A DNA stretch of 64,000 nt from Gammaproteobacteria bacterium (GTDB lineage Bacteria > Pseudomonadota > Gammaproteobacteria > Pseudomonadales > UBA5518). Position 1 is the stretch's first letter; each line of letters starts with the position of its first letter. The notes under the pieces were generated by a model. The model was not told where the DNA came from. It searched no databases and was given only the letters and a program-made list of their open reading frames with translations. Made by a program: the position numbers and the translations under genes. Below, in pieces: positions 51,298 through 60,131 of this stretch. The stretch lies in contig JADKDK010000007.1 in assembly GCA_016718385.1 (NCBI GenBank), positions 310,001-374,000 on the forward strand, in the 5' to 3' direction.

Positions 51298-52354
51298 TGG
51301 AATTCTCCAGCGGAATCAGTATCGAGAAAACGGTATTGCCGGGCTTGCTGTGGCATTCGATCAGCCCCTGGTGCTGGCTGACGATCCCCTGGGCGATCGC
51401 GAGGCAGAGTCCCGAGCCTTCGGCGCGGCCGCTGATCATCGGGAAGAAGATGTTGTCGAGGATATCCGGCGGCACGCCCGGGCCGTTGTCGCAGATGTCG
51501 ATTTGGCACACCAGGCGGTGACGCTGGTTGCCGATGGTGAACTGGCGCTGGGTACGGGTACGAAGACGGATCTCCGGCGCGGGCGTGTCGCAGAGCGCCT
51601 GCTGGGCGTTGCGCGCAACGTTCAGCAGCGCCTGGATCAGTTGCTCGCGGTCGCCCATGAGCTCGGGGATGCTCGGGTCGTAGTCGCGCTGGATGGGCAG
51701 CTCGCCCTGCGTTTCCGCCTCGACGAGCTGGCGCACGCGTTCCAGCACCTCGTGGATGTTGACCGGCTCGCGCAGCAGGCGCCGCGGCGTGCTGAGCAGG
51801 CGGTCGACGAGATTGCGCAGCCGGTCGGCCTCCTCGATGATCACGTTGGTGTAGTCGAGCAGGTGTTCGGAATCGAGCTCGCGTGCCAGCAGTTGCGCGG
51901 CCCCGCGCAATCCGCCCAGCGGGTTCTTGATCTCGTGCGCGAGACCGCGAACCATCACCTGCGTCATCTGTTGCGAGGACAGGATCGCCTCTTCGCGGCT
52001 GATGCGCAGCAGCCGGTCGAGCGGGCGGATCTCGACCACCAGCGCTTCGGTTTCCAGGGTGAGCGGCGTGACCGCGTAATCCACGGTGATGGTGTGATTG
52101 GGTCCCAGGTGGAAGGTGGCCTGGCGCTTGGTGAAGCCGATGCCGGTCGCCAGCACGCGCTGCAGCCCGGCGATGGTGTCGTCGTCCTCCTGCACGATGC
52201 GCGCGATGTTCTCGCGCAGCACGCGGCCGCGACTCAGGCCCAGCAGCGTTTCCGCCGCCGGGTTGAGGTAGCTCACGCGCATGTTCGCATCCACCAGCAG
52301 GATCGCGGTGGTCAGCGTGTCGAGCAGTCGGGTGTGCAGAGCCTTCGGGCGCAT
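51290..52354 (-). CDS. ntrB: nitrogen regulation sensor kinase NtrB
   Basis: The 354-residue protein has an N-terminal PAS domain (LLVDANMRVSYLNPAAETLLGLS). The H-box VRGLAHEIKNPLGGLRGAAQLL carries the phospho-His, followed by an N-box (QALLNVARNAQQAL) and the ATP-lid glycines NGPGVPPDI. No membrane segment is present, as usual for NtrB, which responds to PII protein. It is transcribed leftward with ntrC from a sigma-54-type promoter just upstream. Confidence 0.96.
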   Translation of the reverse strand: MRPKALHTRLLDTLTTAILLVDANMRVSYLNPAAETLLGLSRGRVLRENIARIVQEDDDTIAGLQRVLATGIGFTKRQATFHLGPNHTITVDYAVTPLTLETEALVVEIRPLDRLLRISREEAILSSQQMTQVMVRGLAHEIKNPLGGLRGAAQLLARELDSEHLLDYTNVIIEEADRLRNLVDRLLSTPRRLLREPVNIHEVLERVRQLVEAETQGELPIQRDYDPSIPELMGDREQLIQALLNVARNAQQALCDTPAPEIRLRTRTQRQFTIGNQRHRLVCQIDICDNGPGVPPDILDNIFFPMISGRAEGSGLCLAIAQGIVSQHQGLIECHSKPGNTVFSILIPLENSND

Positions 52355-52390
52355 GGCGGGGCTATTGGCTTCCTTTGACTCATTGGGTCA

Positions 52391-52405
52391 GCAAGAACCG
52401 AGCCA
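52391..52405 (-). promoter_or_regulatory. sigma-54 promoter of ntrBC
   Basis: Reading leftward, TGGCTCGGTTCTTGC matches the -24/-12 consensus TGGCAC-N5-TTGC except for one base. The -12 element lies about 37 bases before the ntrB ATG. It suggests NtrC-dependent expression of ntrBC. Confidence 0.7.
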
Positions 52406-52481
52406 GCTCATGGTGAGCAAGGAAAATCCCGGCACGGCGGGGCTTGTGGTGCAGGTAGCGGGAAGACGTCGGAGATTATAT

Positions 52482-52496
52482 GCACCGAAATGGTGC
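52482..52496. promoter_or_regulatory. NtrC-binding dyad upstream of ntrB
   Basis: GCACCGAAATGGTGC is a perfect GCACC-N5-GGTGC palindrome with the spacing of known NtrC enhancer sites. It lies about 77 bases upstream of the sigma-54 box of ntrB. Confidence 0.75.
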
Positions 52497-52569
52497 GACG
52501 ATAGCGTGCGTGAGCGCGCCCGGCGTTACCGCGCGCTCGGGCGTGGCTGAATTACCGGCTCTCGTTGCG

Positions 52570-53127
52570 CTAGGGTATCCGGGTCGGCCCGATGCGCCGA
52601 CCCTGCGAACGCTGCATCTGCACCGTTACGGTGCCCGAACTCTGCACGATCTCGCCGTTGCCATCCACCACCTGCGCCTGCAGCGTGTGGGGGCCCGGGC
52701 CGAGCCCTTCGAGCGTGAGCGAGCCCTGTTGCGGCAGGTCGGCGGGCGCTCCGTCCAGCAGCAGGCGCAGGCTGTGCCCGGGCTGCAGCGCGGGGCTCAC
52801 GCTGAGGCTTACATCCAGCGCCCCGACGGCGCTGAATACCGTCTGCCCCTCGACCGGCGTCGTGATCGCGAGCGCGTAGCCGGCGCCCGCGGCGTCGCCC
52901 GTTGCGGGAGCCGCCACCGGGCGTGCCGGAGCGGCCACTACGGGAATGGTGTTGGTCGGCGGCACGGTGACCGTGCTCGCGCGCTCGCTCGACGTGTCGC
53001 TGAAGATCACGTTGCCCTGCGCGTCACGGCTCTTGTAGACCTGGCCCTGCGCTAGCGCCGTGGCGGCGACGGTGGCGGCGAGACTTGCGAGCAGTAGCGC
53101 GCGGGCGTAACGGGTCCGGGTGGTCAC
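52570..53127 (-). CDS. DUF4124 domain periplasmic protein
   Basis: The 185-residue protein has a signal peptide (RARALLLASLAATVAATALAQ-like) and the DUF4124 core QGQVYKSRDAQGNVIFSDT. A Pro/Ala linker and an Ig-like part follow (PVEGQTVFSAVGALDVSLSVSP...GPHTLQAQVVDGNGE). The function is unknown. Its position between ntrB and glnA is conserved in related genomes. Confidence 0.88.
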   Translation of the reverse strand: MTTRTRYARALLLASLAATVAATALAQGQVYKSRDAQGNVIFSDTSSERASTVTVPPTNTIPVVAAPARPVAAPATGDAAGAGYALAITTPVEGQTVFSAVGALDVSLSVSPALQPGHSLRLLLDGAPADLPQQGSLTLEGLGPGPHTLQAQVVDGNGEIVQSSGTVTVQMQRSQGRRIGPTRIP

Positions 53128-53211
53128 GGCGGCTCTCCGCAGGCTGGAACTCGGGAGTCTTATAGCGCGAACCCCGTGTGGCCGCCAGCCGCGGACGGCG
53201 GAACTGCGGGC

Positions 53212-53248
53212 ACAAAAAAACCCGCACCCTTGCGGGTGCGGGTTTGCA
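53212..53248 (-). terminator. rho-independent terminator of glnA
   Basis: Reading leftward, AACCCGCACCC pairs with GGGTGCGGGTT over GCAA, then TTTTTTTGTG. It begins about 16 bases past the glnA stop and is a textbook terminator. Confidence 0.93.
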
Positions 53249-53263
53249 GGCGGCGAACCGCGA

Positions 53264-54670
53264 TCAGCAGCTGTAGTACATGTCGAACTCGACCGGGTGC
53301 GTGCTCATGCGGATACGGTCGATGTCTTCCTGCTTCAACTCGATGTAGGCGTCGATCATGTCGTCATCGAACACGCCGCCTGCCGTGAGGAAGGCGCGGT
53401 CGGCGTTCAGCGCGGCGAGCGCCATCTCGAGGCTGTGCGACACCGTCGGCACCTGTGCCGCTTCTTCGGCCGGCAGGTCGTACAGGTTCTTGTCCAGCGC
53501 ATCGCCGGGGTGGATCTTGTTCTGGATGCCGTCGAGGCCGGCCATCAGCAGTGCCGCGAAGCCCAGGTAGGGGTTGGAGCTCGGATCCGGGAAGCGCACC
53601 TCGATGCGGCGCGCCTTCGGGTTGGCGACCGCGGGGATGCGGATCGAGGCCGAGCGGTTCTTGGCCGAGTAGGCCAGCATCACCGGGGCTTCGTAGCCGG
53701 GTACCAGGCGCTTGTAGGAGTTCGTGCCGGGGTTGGTGAAGGCGTTGATGGCGCGCGCATGCTTGATGATGCCGCCGATCATGTAGATCGCGGTTTCGCT
53801 CAGGCCTGCGTAGCCGTCGCCGGCCATCAGGTTCTTGCCGCCCTTGGAAATCGACATGTGCACGTGCATGCCCGAGCCGTTGTCACCGACCAGCGGCTTT
53901 GGCATGAAGGTCGCGGTCTTGCCGTAGGCGTGAGCGACGTTGTGCACGGCATACTTGAGGATCTGCACCTCGTCGGCCTTCTGCACGATCGCGTTGGGGC
54001 CGACGCCGATCTCGCACTGGCCCGCCGTGCCCACTTCGTGGTGGTGCACCTCGATGGTGAGGCCCATCTTCTCCATGGCGCGGCACATCGCGGCGCGCAG
54101 GTCGTGCAGCGAGTCGACCGGCGGCACGGGGAAGTAGCCGCCCTTCACGCCGGGACGGTGGCCGATGTTGCCGTCGTCGAAGCTGTGCTTGGAGGCCCAG
54201 GCCGCTTCCTCGGAAAAGATCTGGTACATCGCGCCGCTGATGTCGGCATGCCATTTCACGTCGTCGAAGACGAAGAACTCGGGTTCCGGTCCGAACAGCG
54301 CGCTGTCGGCGATACCGGTCGAGCGCATGTACTCCTCGGCGCGCGCCGCGATGGAGCGCGGGTCGCGGTTGTAGCCCTGCTTGGTGTCGGGCTCGAGGAC
54401 GTTGCAGCGCAGGATCACGGCCGACTCCTCGAAGAAGGGGTCGAGCACCGAGCTCTTGTCGTCGGGCATCAGCAGCATGTCGGAGGCGTTGATCGCCTTC
54501 CAGCCCGCGATGGAGCTGCCGTCGAACATCTTGCCGTCCTCGAAGAAGTCGGCGGTCACTTCGCTGGAGGGGATCGTGAGGTGCTGTTCCTTGCCCTTCG
54601 TGTCGGTGAATCGAAGATCGACCCACTTGACGTCGTTTTCCTTGATCAGTTTGAGAGTCTGTTCCGACAT
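53264..54670 (-). CDS. glnA: type I glutamine synthetase GlnA
   Basis: The 468-residue enzyme makes glutamine from glutamate and ammonia. Visible marks are VKWVDLRFTDTKGKEQH, MFDGSSIAGWK, GPEPEFFVFDDVKWH, GSGMHVHMSISKGGKNL and NPGTNSYKRLVPGYEAPV. The adenylylation-site Tyr lies in KNLYDLPAEEA, typical of the GS I-beta type regulated by GlnE. It starts at 54670 and is transcribed leftward from a sigma-54 promoter with an NtrC dyad. Confidence 0.97.
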   Translation of the reverse strand: MSEQTLKLIKENDVKWVDLRFTDTKGKEQHLTIPSSEVTADFFEDGKMFDGSSIAGWKAINASDMLLMPDDKSSVLDPFFEESAVILRCNVLEPDTKQGYNRDPRSIAARAEEYMRSTGIADSALFGPEPEFFVFDDVKWHADISGAMYQIFSEEAAWASKHSFDDGNIGHRPGVKGGYFPVPPVDSLHDLRAAMCRAMEKMGLTIEVHHHEVGTAGQCEIGVGPNAIVQKADEVQILKYAVHNVAHAYGKTATFMPKPLVGDNGSGMHVHMSISKGGKNLMAGDGYAGLSETAIYMIGGIIKHARAINAFTNPGTNSYKRLVPGYEAPVMLAYSAKNRSASIRIPAVANPKARRIEVRFPDPSSNPYLGFAALLMAGLDGIQNKIHPGDALDKNLYDLPAEEAAQVPTVSHSLEMALAALNADRAFLTAGGVFDDDMIDAYIELKQEDIDRIRMSTHPVEFDMYYSC

Positions 54671-54778
54671 GGTTTCCTCCGAGCGGGAAGTAAGGGGCTG
54701 TGGGCCCGGGATATTACAGCGAGTCTGCAAGCTAGTCGCGCCGGCGCTTCGTGCCGCACGCAGGCTTGTACGAACAAA

Positions 54779-54793
54779 GCAAGCAGCGTGCCA
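54779..54793 (-). promoter_or_regulatory. sigma-54 promoter of glnA
   Basis: Reading leftward, TGGCACGCTGCTTGC is a full match to TGGCAC-N5-TTGC. The -12 end is about 109 bases before the glnA ATG. It is the natural target for NtrC activation. Confidence 0.85.
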
Positions 54794-54886
54794 TGCCAGC
54801 TGCCCCCGAAGTGGCTGTTCAAAGCGGCGTTTTTCGCAGGGCGGCGCCCGTTTGGCGCGCGGCGGTGCTCCAAGTTGGGGCGCGTT

Positions 54887-54901
54887 GCACCAATTCGGTG
54901 C
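54887..54901. promoter_or_regulatory. NtrC-binding dyad upstream of glnA
   Basis: GCACCAATTCGGTGC is a perfect GCACC-N5-GGTGC palindrome, about 94 bases upstream of the sigma-54 box. It has the same form as the dyad upstream of ntrB. Confidence 0.8.
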
Positions 54902-55036
54902 CAGGCGTTCCTGGTGCGAATATATCACCGGGCCTATCTGCATTAATCACCGGATCGGCAACAGGCGATTGGCTATACTGCGCGCCCGGTTTTTCCCCCC
55001 TCTTCACATCCACCCCATCTATTATCGAGGTTTCCT

Positions 55037-56854
55037 GTGCGGGAACATTTGCGCAATATCGCCATCATCGCCCACGTCGATCATGGCAAGACCACCCTGG
55101 TCGACAAGCTGTTCCAGCAATGCGGCACCCTCGGGCGGCGTGATGCGGGCAAGGAACGCATCATGGACTCCAACGACCAGGAACGCGAGCGCGGCATCAC
55201 GATCCTGGCCAAGAACACCGCGATCGACTGGAACGGCTATCGCATCAACATCGTCGACACCCCCGGCCACGCCGACTTCGGCGGCGAGGTCGAGCGCATC
55301 CTGTCGATGGTCGACAGCGTGCTGCTGCTGGTCGATGCGGTCGACGGCCCGATGCCGCAGACGCGCTTCGTGACGCGCAAGGCCTTCGAGGCGGGCCTCA
55401 ATCCGATCGTGGTCGTGAACAAGGTCGACCGCCCGGGCGCGCGCCCGCACTGGGTGATGGACCAGGTGTTCGACCTCTTCGACCGCCTCGGCGCGACCGA
55501 CGAGCAGCTCGACTTCCCGGTGATCTACGCCTCGGCGCTGAACGGCGTGGCCGGCCCCGAGCCGGACCAGCTGGCCGAGGACATGTCGCCGCTGCTCGAG
55601 ATGATCGTCGCTCGCGTGCCCCCGCCGCCCGCGGACAGCAACGGGCCGTTCCAGATGCAGATCTGCGCGCTGGACTACTCCAGCTACGTCGGCGTGATCG
55701 GTATCGGGCGCGTGAAACGCGGCGTGGCAAGGCCGGGCATGCCGGTGGTGGTGATCGAGGCCGACGGCACGCGCCGCAATGCGCGCATCAATTCGGTGCT
55801 GGGCCAGATGGGCATGGAGAAAGCCGAGATCGCCGAAGGCGAGGCAGGCGACATCGTCAGCATCACCGGCATCGACAACCTGAAGATTTCCTCGACGCTG
55901 TGCGACCCGGCCGCGCCGGAGGCGCTGCCGGTGCTGACCATCGACCAGCCGACAGTGAGCATGACCTTCCAGGTCAACGACTCGCCCTTCGCCGGTCGCG
56001 AGGGCCAGTTCGTGACCAGCCGCAACATCCGTGACCGCCTCGAGCGCGAGCTGCTGTCCGACGTGGCGCTGCGCGTGCAGGACGGCAGCACGCCGGACCG
56101 CTTCGTGGTCTCGGGCCGCGGCGAGCTGCACCTCTCGGTGCTGATCGAGAAGATGCGCCGCGAGGGCTTCGAGATGGGCGTCTCGCGCCCCGAGGTGATC
56201 CGCCGCGTGATCGACGGCGTCGAGCAGGAGCCCTACGAGTCGCTGCTGATCGACTGCGAGGAGACGCACCAGGGCCCGATCATGGAAGAGATGGGCAAGC
56301 GCCGCGGCGAGCTGCGCGACATGGTGCCGGACGGCAAGGGCCGCGTGCGCCTGGAATACATGATCCCCTCGCGCGGGATCATCGGCTTTCGCAACCAGTT
56401 CCTGACCATGACCTCGGGCACCGGCGTGCTGAACAGCATCTTCGATCACTACGGGCCGGTGAAGGCCGGCGAGGTCGCGGCGCGCCAGAACGGCGTGCTG
56501 GTCTCGATGGTCGCGGGCAAGGTGCTCGGCTACGCGCTGTTCAGCCTGCAGGAGCGCGGGCGGCTGTTCATCGGGCCGAACGTCGAGGTCTACGAGGGCC
56601 AGCTGATCGGCATCCACAGCCGCGACAACGACCTCGCGGTGAACCCGACCAAGGGCAAGCAGCTGACCAACGTGCGCGCCGCGGGCTCCGATGAGAACAT
56701 CCTGCTGACGCCTCCGATCCGCATGTCCCTCGAGCAGGCGCTGGATTTCATCGACGAGGACGAGCTGGTCGAGGTCACGCCGCAGAGTATCCGCCTGCGC
56801 AAGAAGCTGCTGAAGGAAGTGGAGCGCCGCCGCGCCGGACGCCGGGAAGAGTAG
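55037..56854 (+). CDS. typA: ribosome-associated GTPase TypA/BipA
   Basis: The 605-residue translational GTPase starts at a GTG (MREHLRNIAIIAHVDHGKTTLVD). It has G1 AHVDHGKT, the switch region ERGITILAKN, G3 DTPGHADFGGEVER, G4 NKVDRPGA, and the C-terminal domain LEYMIPSRGIIGFRNQFLT. It aids ribosome assembly in cold or stress. The TAG stop is the TAG of a REP element's GTAG end. The -10 box TATACT at 54974-54979 may be its promoter. Confidence 0.96.
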   Translation: MREHLRNIAIIAHVDHGKTTLVDKLFQQCGTLGRRDAGKERIMDSNDQERERGITILAKNTAIDWNGYRINIVDTPGHADFGGEVERILSMVDSVLLLVDAVDGPMPQTRFVTRKAFEAGLNPIVVVNKVDRPGARPHWVMDQVFDLFDRLGATDEQLDFPVIYASALNGVAGPEPDQLAEDMSPLLEMIVARVPPPPADSNGPFQMQICALDYSSYVGVIGIGRVKRGVARPGMPVVVIEADGTRRNARINSVLGQMGMEKAEIAEGEAGDIVSITGIDNLKISSTLCDPAAPEALPVLTIDQPTVSMTFQVNDSPFAGREGQFVTSRNIRDRLERELLSDVALRVQDGSTPDRFVVSGRGELHLSVLIEKMRREGFEMGVSRPEVIRRVIDGVEQEPYESLLIDCEETHQGPIMEEMGKRRGELRDMVPDGKGRVRLEYMIPSRGIIGFRNQFLTMTSGTGVLNSIFDHYGPVKAGEVAARQNGVLVSMVAGKVLGYALFSLQERGRLFIGPNVEVYEGQLIGIHSRDNDLAVNPTKGKQLTNVRAAGSDENILLTPPIRMSLEQALDFIDEDELVEVTPQSIRLRKKLLKEVERRRAGRREE

Positions 56855-56872
56855 GTCGGCATTCATGCCGAC
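56851..56872. repeat. REP palindrome forming the typA stop codon
   Basis: This is GTAGGTCGGCATTCATGCCG plus AC. The TAG of its GTAG end is the typA stop codon (56852-56854). Confidence 0.85.
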
Positions 56873-57030
56873 TTGTGCCTGCGGCAATGCAGCGGGTTCG
56901 GCGTTGGCACCGACGCGACCCACGGTGCCGCCCGCGGCTTCGCGTGCCGAGAATGCGCGGCCAGAATGGCGACCACCGCCCAGTGGCGCCTTGGCCATGC
57001 TGACACTGTTTCCCGAGCAAGCTCCGCCAG

Positions 57031-57951
57031 GTGCACCGGCTAGCGGTGGATCCGCCGCACGAGCTCTACCTCGAGGAGAGCGGCAACCTTGATGGCATCC
57101 CGGTGCTTTTCGTGCACGGCGGGCCGGGCGCCGGCTGCCAGCCCGCCAACCGCTGCTTCTTCGACCCGCAGGACTACCGCATCATCCTGTTCGACCAGCG
57201 CGGCGCCGGGCATTCGACGCCGCATGCCGAGCTCGGGGCCAACGACACGCAGGCGCTGGTCGGCGACATCGAGCGCATCCGCGAATTCCTCGGCATCGAG
57301 AAGTGGGTGCTGTTCGGCGGTTCCTGGGGCAGCACGCTCAGTCTCGCGTATGCCGAGGCGCATCCGCAGCGCGTGCGCGCGATGATCCTGCGCGGCATCT
57401 TCCTGTGCCGGCCCGAGGACCTCGCGTGGTTCTACCAGCACGGCGCGAGCCGCGTATTCCCGGATTACTGGCGCGACTACGCCGAGCACATCCCGGCCGC
57501 GGAGCGCGGCGACTTCATGCGCGCCTATCATCGCCGGCTGACCGGCTCCAACGAGATTGCGCGCATGTCGGCGGCGAAGGCCTGGTCACTGTGGGAGGCG
57601 CAGTGCGCCACGCTGCGGCCGAACCACGAGGTGATCGGGCATTTCTCCGATCCGCATGTCGCGCTGGCGCTGGCGCGCATCGAGGCGCATTACTTCGTGA
57701 ACGATGCCTTCCTCGCCCCGGACCAGCTGCTGCGCGAGGCATACCGCATCGCGGACATCCCGGGCTTCATCATCCACGGCCGCTACGACATGGTCTGCCC
57801 CGTCGACAACGCCTTCGCGTTGCACGCGGCATGGCCGAAGGCGGAACTGCGGATCATCCGCGACGCCGGCCACTCGGCCGCCGAGCCCGGCATCACGGAT
57901 GCGCTGGTGCGCGCCGCCCGCGACGTCGCCACGCTGCTCGCGGACGATTGA
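57031..57951 (+). CDS. pip: proline iminopeptidase
   Basis: The alpha/beta hydrolase has LFVHGGPGAGCQPAN, the nucleophile elbow GGSWGSTLSLAYA, and the late HGRYDMVCP Asp and AGHSAAEPGI His. Enzymes of this family remove N-terminal proline from peptides. The frame begins at a GTG at 57031 without a ribosome-binding site. The family's expected N-terminus (MLTLFPEQAPP) lies just upstream at 56997-57029 in another frame, so one base was probably gained at about 57030. dtd starts seven bases after the stop. Confidence 0.9.
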   Translation: MHRLAVDPPHELYLEESGNLDGIPVLFVHGGPGAGCQPANRCFFDPQDYRIILFDQRGAGHSTPHAELGANDTQALVGDIERIREFLGIEKWVLFGGSWGSTLSLAYAEAHPQRVRAMILRGIFLCRPEDLAWFYQHGASRVFPDYWRDYAEHIPAAERGDFMRAYHRRLTGSNEIARMSAAKAWSLWEAQCATLRPNHEVIGHFSDPHVALALARIEAHYFVNDAFLAPDQLLREAYRIADIPGFIIHGRYDMVCPVDNAFALHAAWPKAELRIIRDAGHSAAEPGITDALVRAARDVATLLADD

Positions 57952-57957
57952 GGCCCC

Positions 57958-58395
57958 GTGCGGGCCCTGATCCAGCGCGTGCGCTGGGCGGCGGTCGAGG
58001 TCGACGGGCAGGAGGCCGGGCGCATCGGCCCGGGGATGCTGGTGTTCCTGGGCGTGGAGCGCGAGGACGACGCGGCCCGCGCCGATGCGATCGCGGCGCG
58101 CCTGCTGGCCTACCGCGTGTTCGCGGATGCCGACGGCCGCATGAACCTCGACGTGCGCGCCGCGGGCGGCGGCGTGCTGCTCGTGTCGCAGTTCACCCTG
58201 GCGGCCGATACCACGCGCGGACTGCGCCCGGGCTTCAGCACGGCGGCGGCGCCGGAGGTGGCGAATGCGCTCTACGAGCGGGTGCTGGGAGTCTTGCGCG
58301 AAAGCCACGCCCCGGTGGCGAGCGGCATTTTCGGCGCCTCGATGCAGGTGAGCCTGTGCAACGACGGGCCGGTCACGTTTCTCCTGCAGAACTAG
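57958..58395 (+). CDS. dtd: D-aminoacyl-tRNA deacylase Dtd
   Basis: The 145-residue protein starts at a GTG (MRALIQRVRWAAVEVDGQ). LVSQFTLAADTTRGLRPGFSTAA holds the Gly/Pro-rich active-site motifs SQFTL and GRRPxF-like. It clears D-amino acids mis-loaded on tRNA. Its end overlaps the convergent tatC by 23 bases. Confidence 0.95.
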   Translation: MRALIQRVRWAAVEVDGQEAGRIGPGMLVFLGVEREDDAARADAIAARLLAYRVFADADGRMNLDVRAAGGGVLLVSQFTLAADTTRGLRPGFSTAAAPEVANALYERVLGVLRESHAPVASGIFGASMQVSLCNDGPVTFLLQN

Positions 58396-59161
58396 GCGCG
58401 CTGCGCGCTTTCTCGGCCAGCAGCCAGCGGCTTGCGAGCAGGCCGATCTCGAACAGCATCCACATCGGCACGGCCAGCATCGTCTGCGAGAACACGTCGG
58501 GCGGCGTGAGCACCATGCCGACCACGAAACAGCCGACGATCACGTAGGGGCGCTTCTCCTGCAGCGACTGCGGCGTGGTGATGCCCGCCCACACCAGCAG
58601 CACCGTCGCCACCGGGATCTCGAAGGCGAATCCGAAGGCGAAGAACATCGTCAGCACGAAGTCCAGGTAGTGGTTGATGTCGGTCATCACGGCCACGCCC
58701 TCGGGGCTCATGCTGGTGAAGAAACCGAATACCATCGGGCACACGAAGTAATAGGCGAAGGCGACCCCGCCGTAGAACAGCAGGATGCTCGAAACGAGCA
58801 GCGGCACCGCGAAGCGCTTCTCGTGGCGGTACATGCCGGGCGCCACGAAGGCCCAGGCCTGGAACAGCACGAAGGGCATCGCGAGCAGCGCGGCCACGAC
58901 CAGCGTGAGCTTGAACGGCGCCAGGAAGGGCGAGGCCACCTCGGTGGCGATCATCGTCGAGCCTTCCGGCAGGAAGCGGCGCAGCGGTTCGGAAACGAAC
59001 TGGTAGATGTCGTTGGCGAAATAGAACAGCGCACCGAACACCGCCAGCACGGCGACCATCGCGCGAATGAGCCGCGTGCGCAGCTCGGTCAGGTGCTCGA
59101 TCAGGGGCATCTCGCGATCGCCGTCCTCCCCGGGCGACGGCGGCGGGAGTTCGGCGCTCAT
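58373..59161 (-). CDS. tatC: Sec-independent translocase component TatC
   Basis: The 262-residue protein opens MPLIEHLTELRTRLIRAM, the TatC front that binds twin-arginine signals. Six membrane helices are visible, including FAVPLLVSSILLFYGGVAFAYYF. It overlaps tatB by four bases. The Tat-exported copper-storage-like protein in this window would be a substrate. Confidence 0.96.
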   Translation of the reverse strand: MSAELPPPSPGEDGDREMPLIEHLTELRTRLIRAMVAVLAVFGALFYFANDIYQFVSEPLRRFLPEGSTMIATEVASPFLAPFKLTLVVAALLAMPFVLFQAWAFVAPGMYRHEKRFAVPLLVSSILLFYGGVAFAYYFVCPMVFGFFTSMSPEGVAVMTDINHYLDFVLTMFFAFGFAFEIPVATVLLVWAGITTPQSLQEKRPYVIVGCFVVGMVLTPPDVFSQTMLAVPMWMLFEIGLLASRWLLAEKARSAPSSAGET

Positions 59162-59508
59162 GGCACGGCCTTGGTGCCGGTGGCGCCCCCGGCCTCCGGC
59201 GCCGGCACGGCGTCGGTCCTGGCCTGCGGCGACGCTTCGACGCCGGCGCGGATGTCGCGCGCCGAGGACTCCAGCGCCTCGCGCGACTGGCGCAGCTCGT
59301 CCATGATCGCCTCGTTGCGCAGCTGCGCGCGGATCTCGTCGGCGCCTATCTCGCGCTCGACCTCGGTCTTGATTTCGTGGAACTGCCGCCGGATCCGCCC
59401 GATCCACAACGAGGCCGTCCGCACTGCCCCGGGCAGTCGTTCGGGGCCGAGCACGAGCAGGCCGATCACGCCGACGAGCAGCAGCTCCGAGAACCCGATG
59501 TCGAACAC
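59158..59508 (-). CDS. tatB: Sec-independent translocase component TatB
   Basis: The 116-residue protein opens MFDIGFSELLLVGVIGLLVLGPERLP, the single membrane helix and conserved Glu and Gly-Pro hinge of TatB. An amphipathic and charged helix follows. It lies between tatA and tatC, coupled to tatC by a four-base overlap. Confidence 0.95.
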   Translation of the reverse strand: MFDIGFSELLLVGVIGLLVLGPERLPGAVRTASLWIGRIRRQFHEIKTEVEREIGADEIRAQLRNEAIMDELRQSREALESSARDIRAGVEASPQARTDAVPAPEAGGATGTKAVP

Positions 59509-59518
59509 CGGTACTGCC

Positions 59519-59755
59519 TCAGTGCTTCTCTTCGCTGCGCTGCGCTTCGCCCTGGATCACCTCGGAGTTCTGCGGCTCCTCGCCGGGCAGGCGCTTGTCC
59601 TCGGGCTTGGGCTCGTCCTGCATCGACTTGCGAAAGCCGCGGATGGCCGCGCCGAGGTCCGATCCCATCGAGCCGAGCCGCTTGGTGCCGAACAGCAGCA
59701 CGACGATCACCAGGATGATCAGAAGCTGCCAGATGCTGATGCCGCCCAATCCCAT
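59519..59755 (-). CDS. tatA: Sec-independent translocase component TatA
   Basis: The 78-residue protein opens MGLGGISIWQLLIILVIVVLLFGTKRL, with the membrane helix and FGxKRL hinge of TatA. An acidic tail follows. It starts the tat operon, ten bases before tatB, and lies 28 bases after the hisE stop. Confidence 0.95.
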   Translation of the reverse strand: MGLGGISIWQLLIILVIVVLLFGTKRLGSMGSDLGAAIRGFRKSMQDEPKPEDKRLPGEEPQNSEVIQGEAQRSEEKH

Positions 59756-59783
59756 ACCGTTCTCCCGTGTGAGGCGCGCAACC

Positions 59784-60131
59784 TCAGTCCGCGCGCGAAG
59801 TGTGTTCCCGGGCCGCCTTCTCGGCGATTCCCGACAGGTCGAAGCGCCGATCGAGCTCGGCGAGCACGTCCGAACTCTGCAAATCGAGCTTGGCCAGCAT
59901 GACCAGGCAATGGAACCAGAGGTCCGCGGTTTCGCCGACGAGCTCCCGGCGGTCGCCGCCGCGCTCGACGTTCTTCGCCGCGAGCAGGGTCTCGCCGCTC
60001 TCCTCGGCAACCTTCTTCAGGATGCGATCCAGCCCGCCGTGGCAGAGCTTCGCGACGTAGGAGGTGGCGGGGTCGGCGCTGCGCCTGCGCTCGGCGATCA
60101 CCGCGTCCAGCCGCGCCAGCACCTCACTCAT
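59784..60131 (-). CDS. hisE: phosphoribosyl-ATP pyrophosphohydrolase HisE
   Basis: The 115-residue helical protein has the metal-binding core KKVAEESGETLLAAKN and the later ETADLWFHCLVML. It performs step 2 of histidine synthesis. It overlaps hisI by eight bases. The two are separate genes, not fused as in E. coli. Confidence 0.95.
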   Translation of the reverse strand: MSEVLARLDAVIAERRRSADPATSYVAKLCHGGLDRILKKVAEESGETLLAAKNVERGGDRRELVGETADLWFHCLVMLAKLDLQSSDVLAELDRRFDLSGIAEKAAREHTSRAD

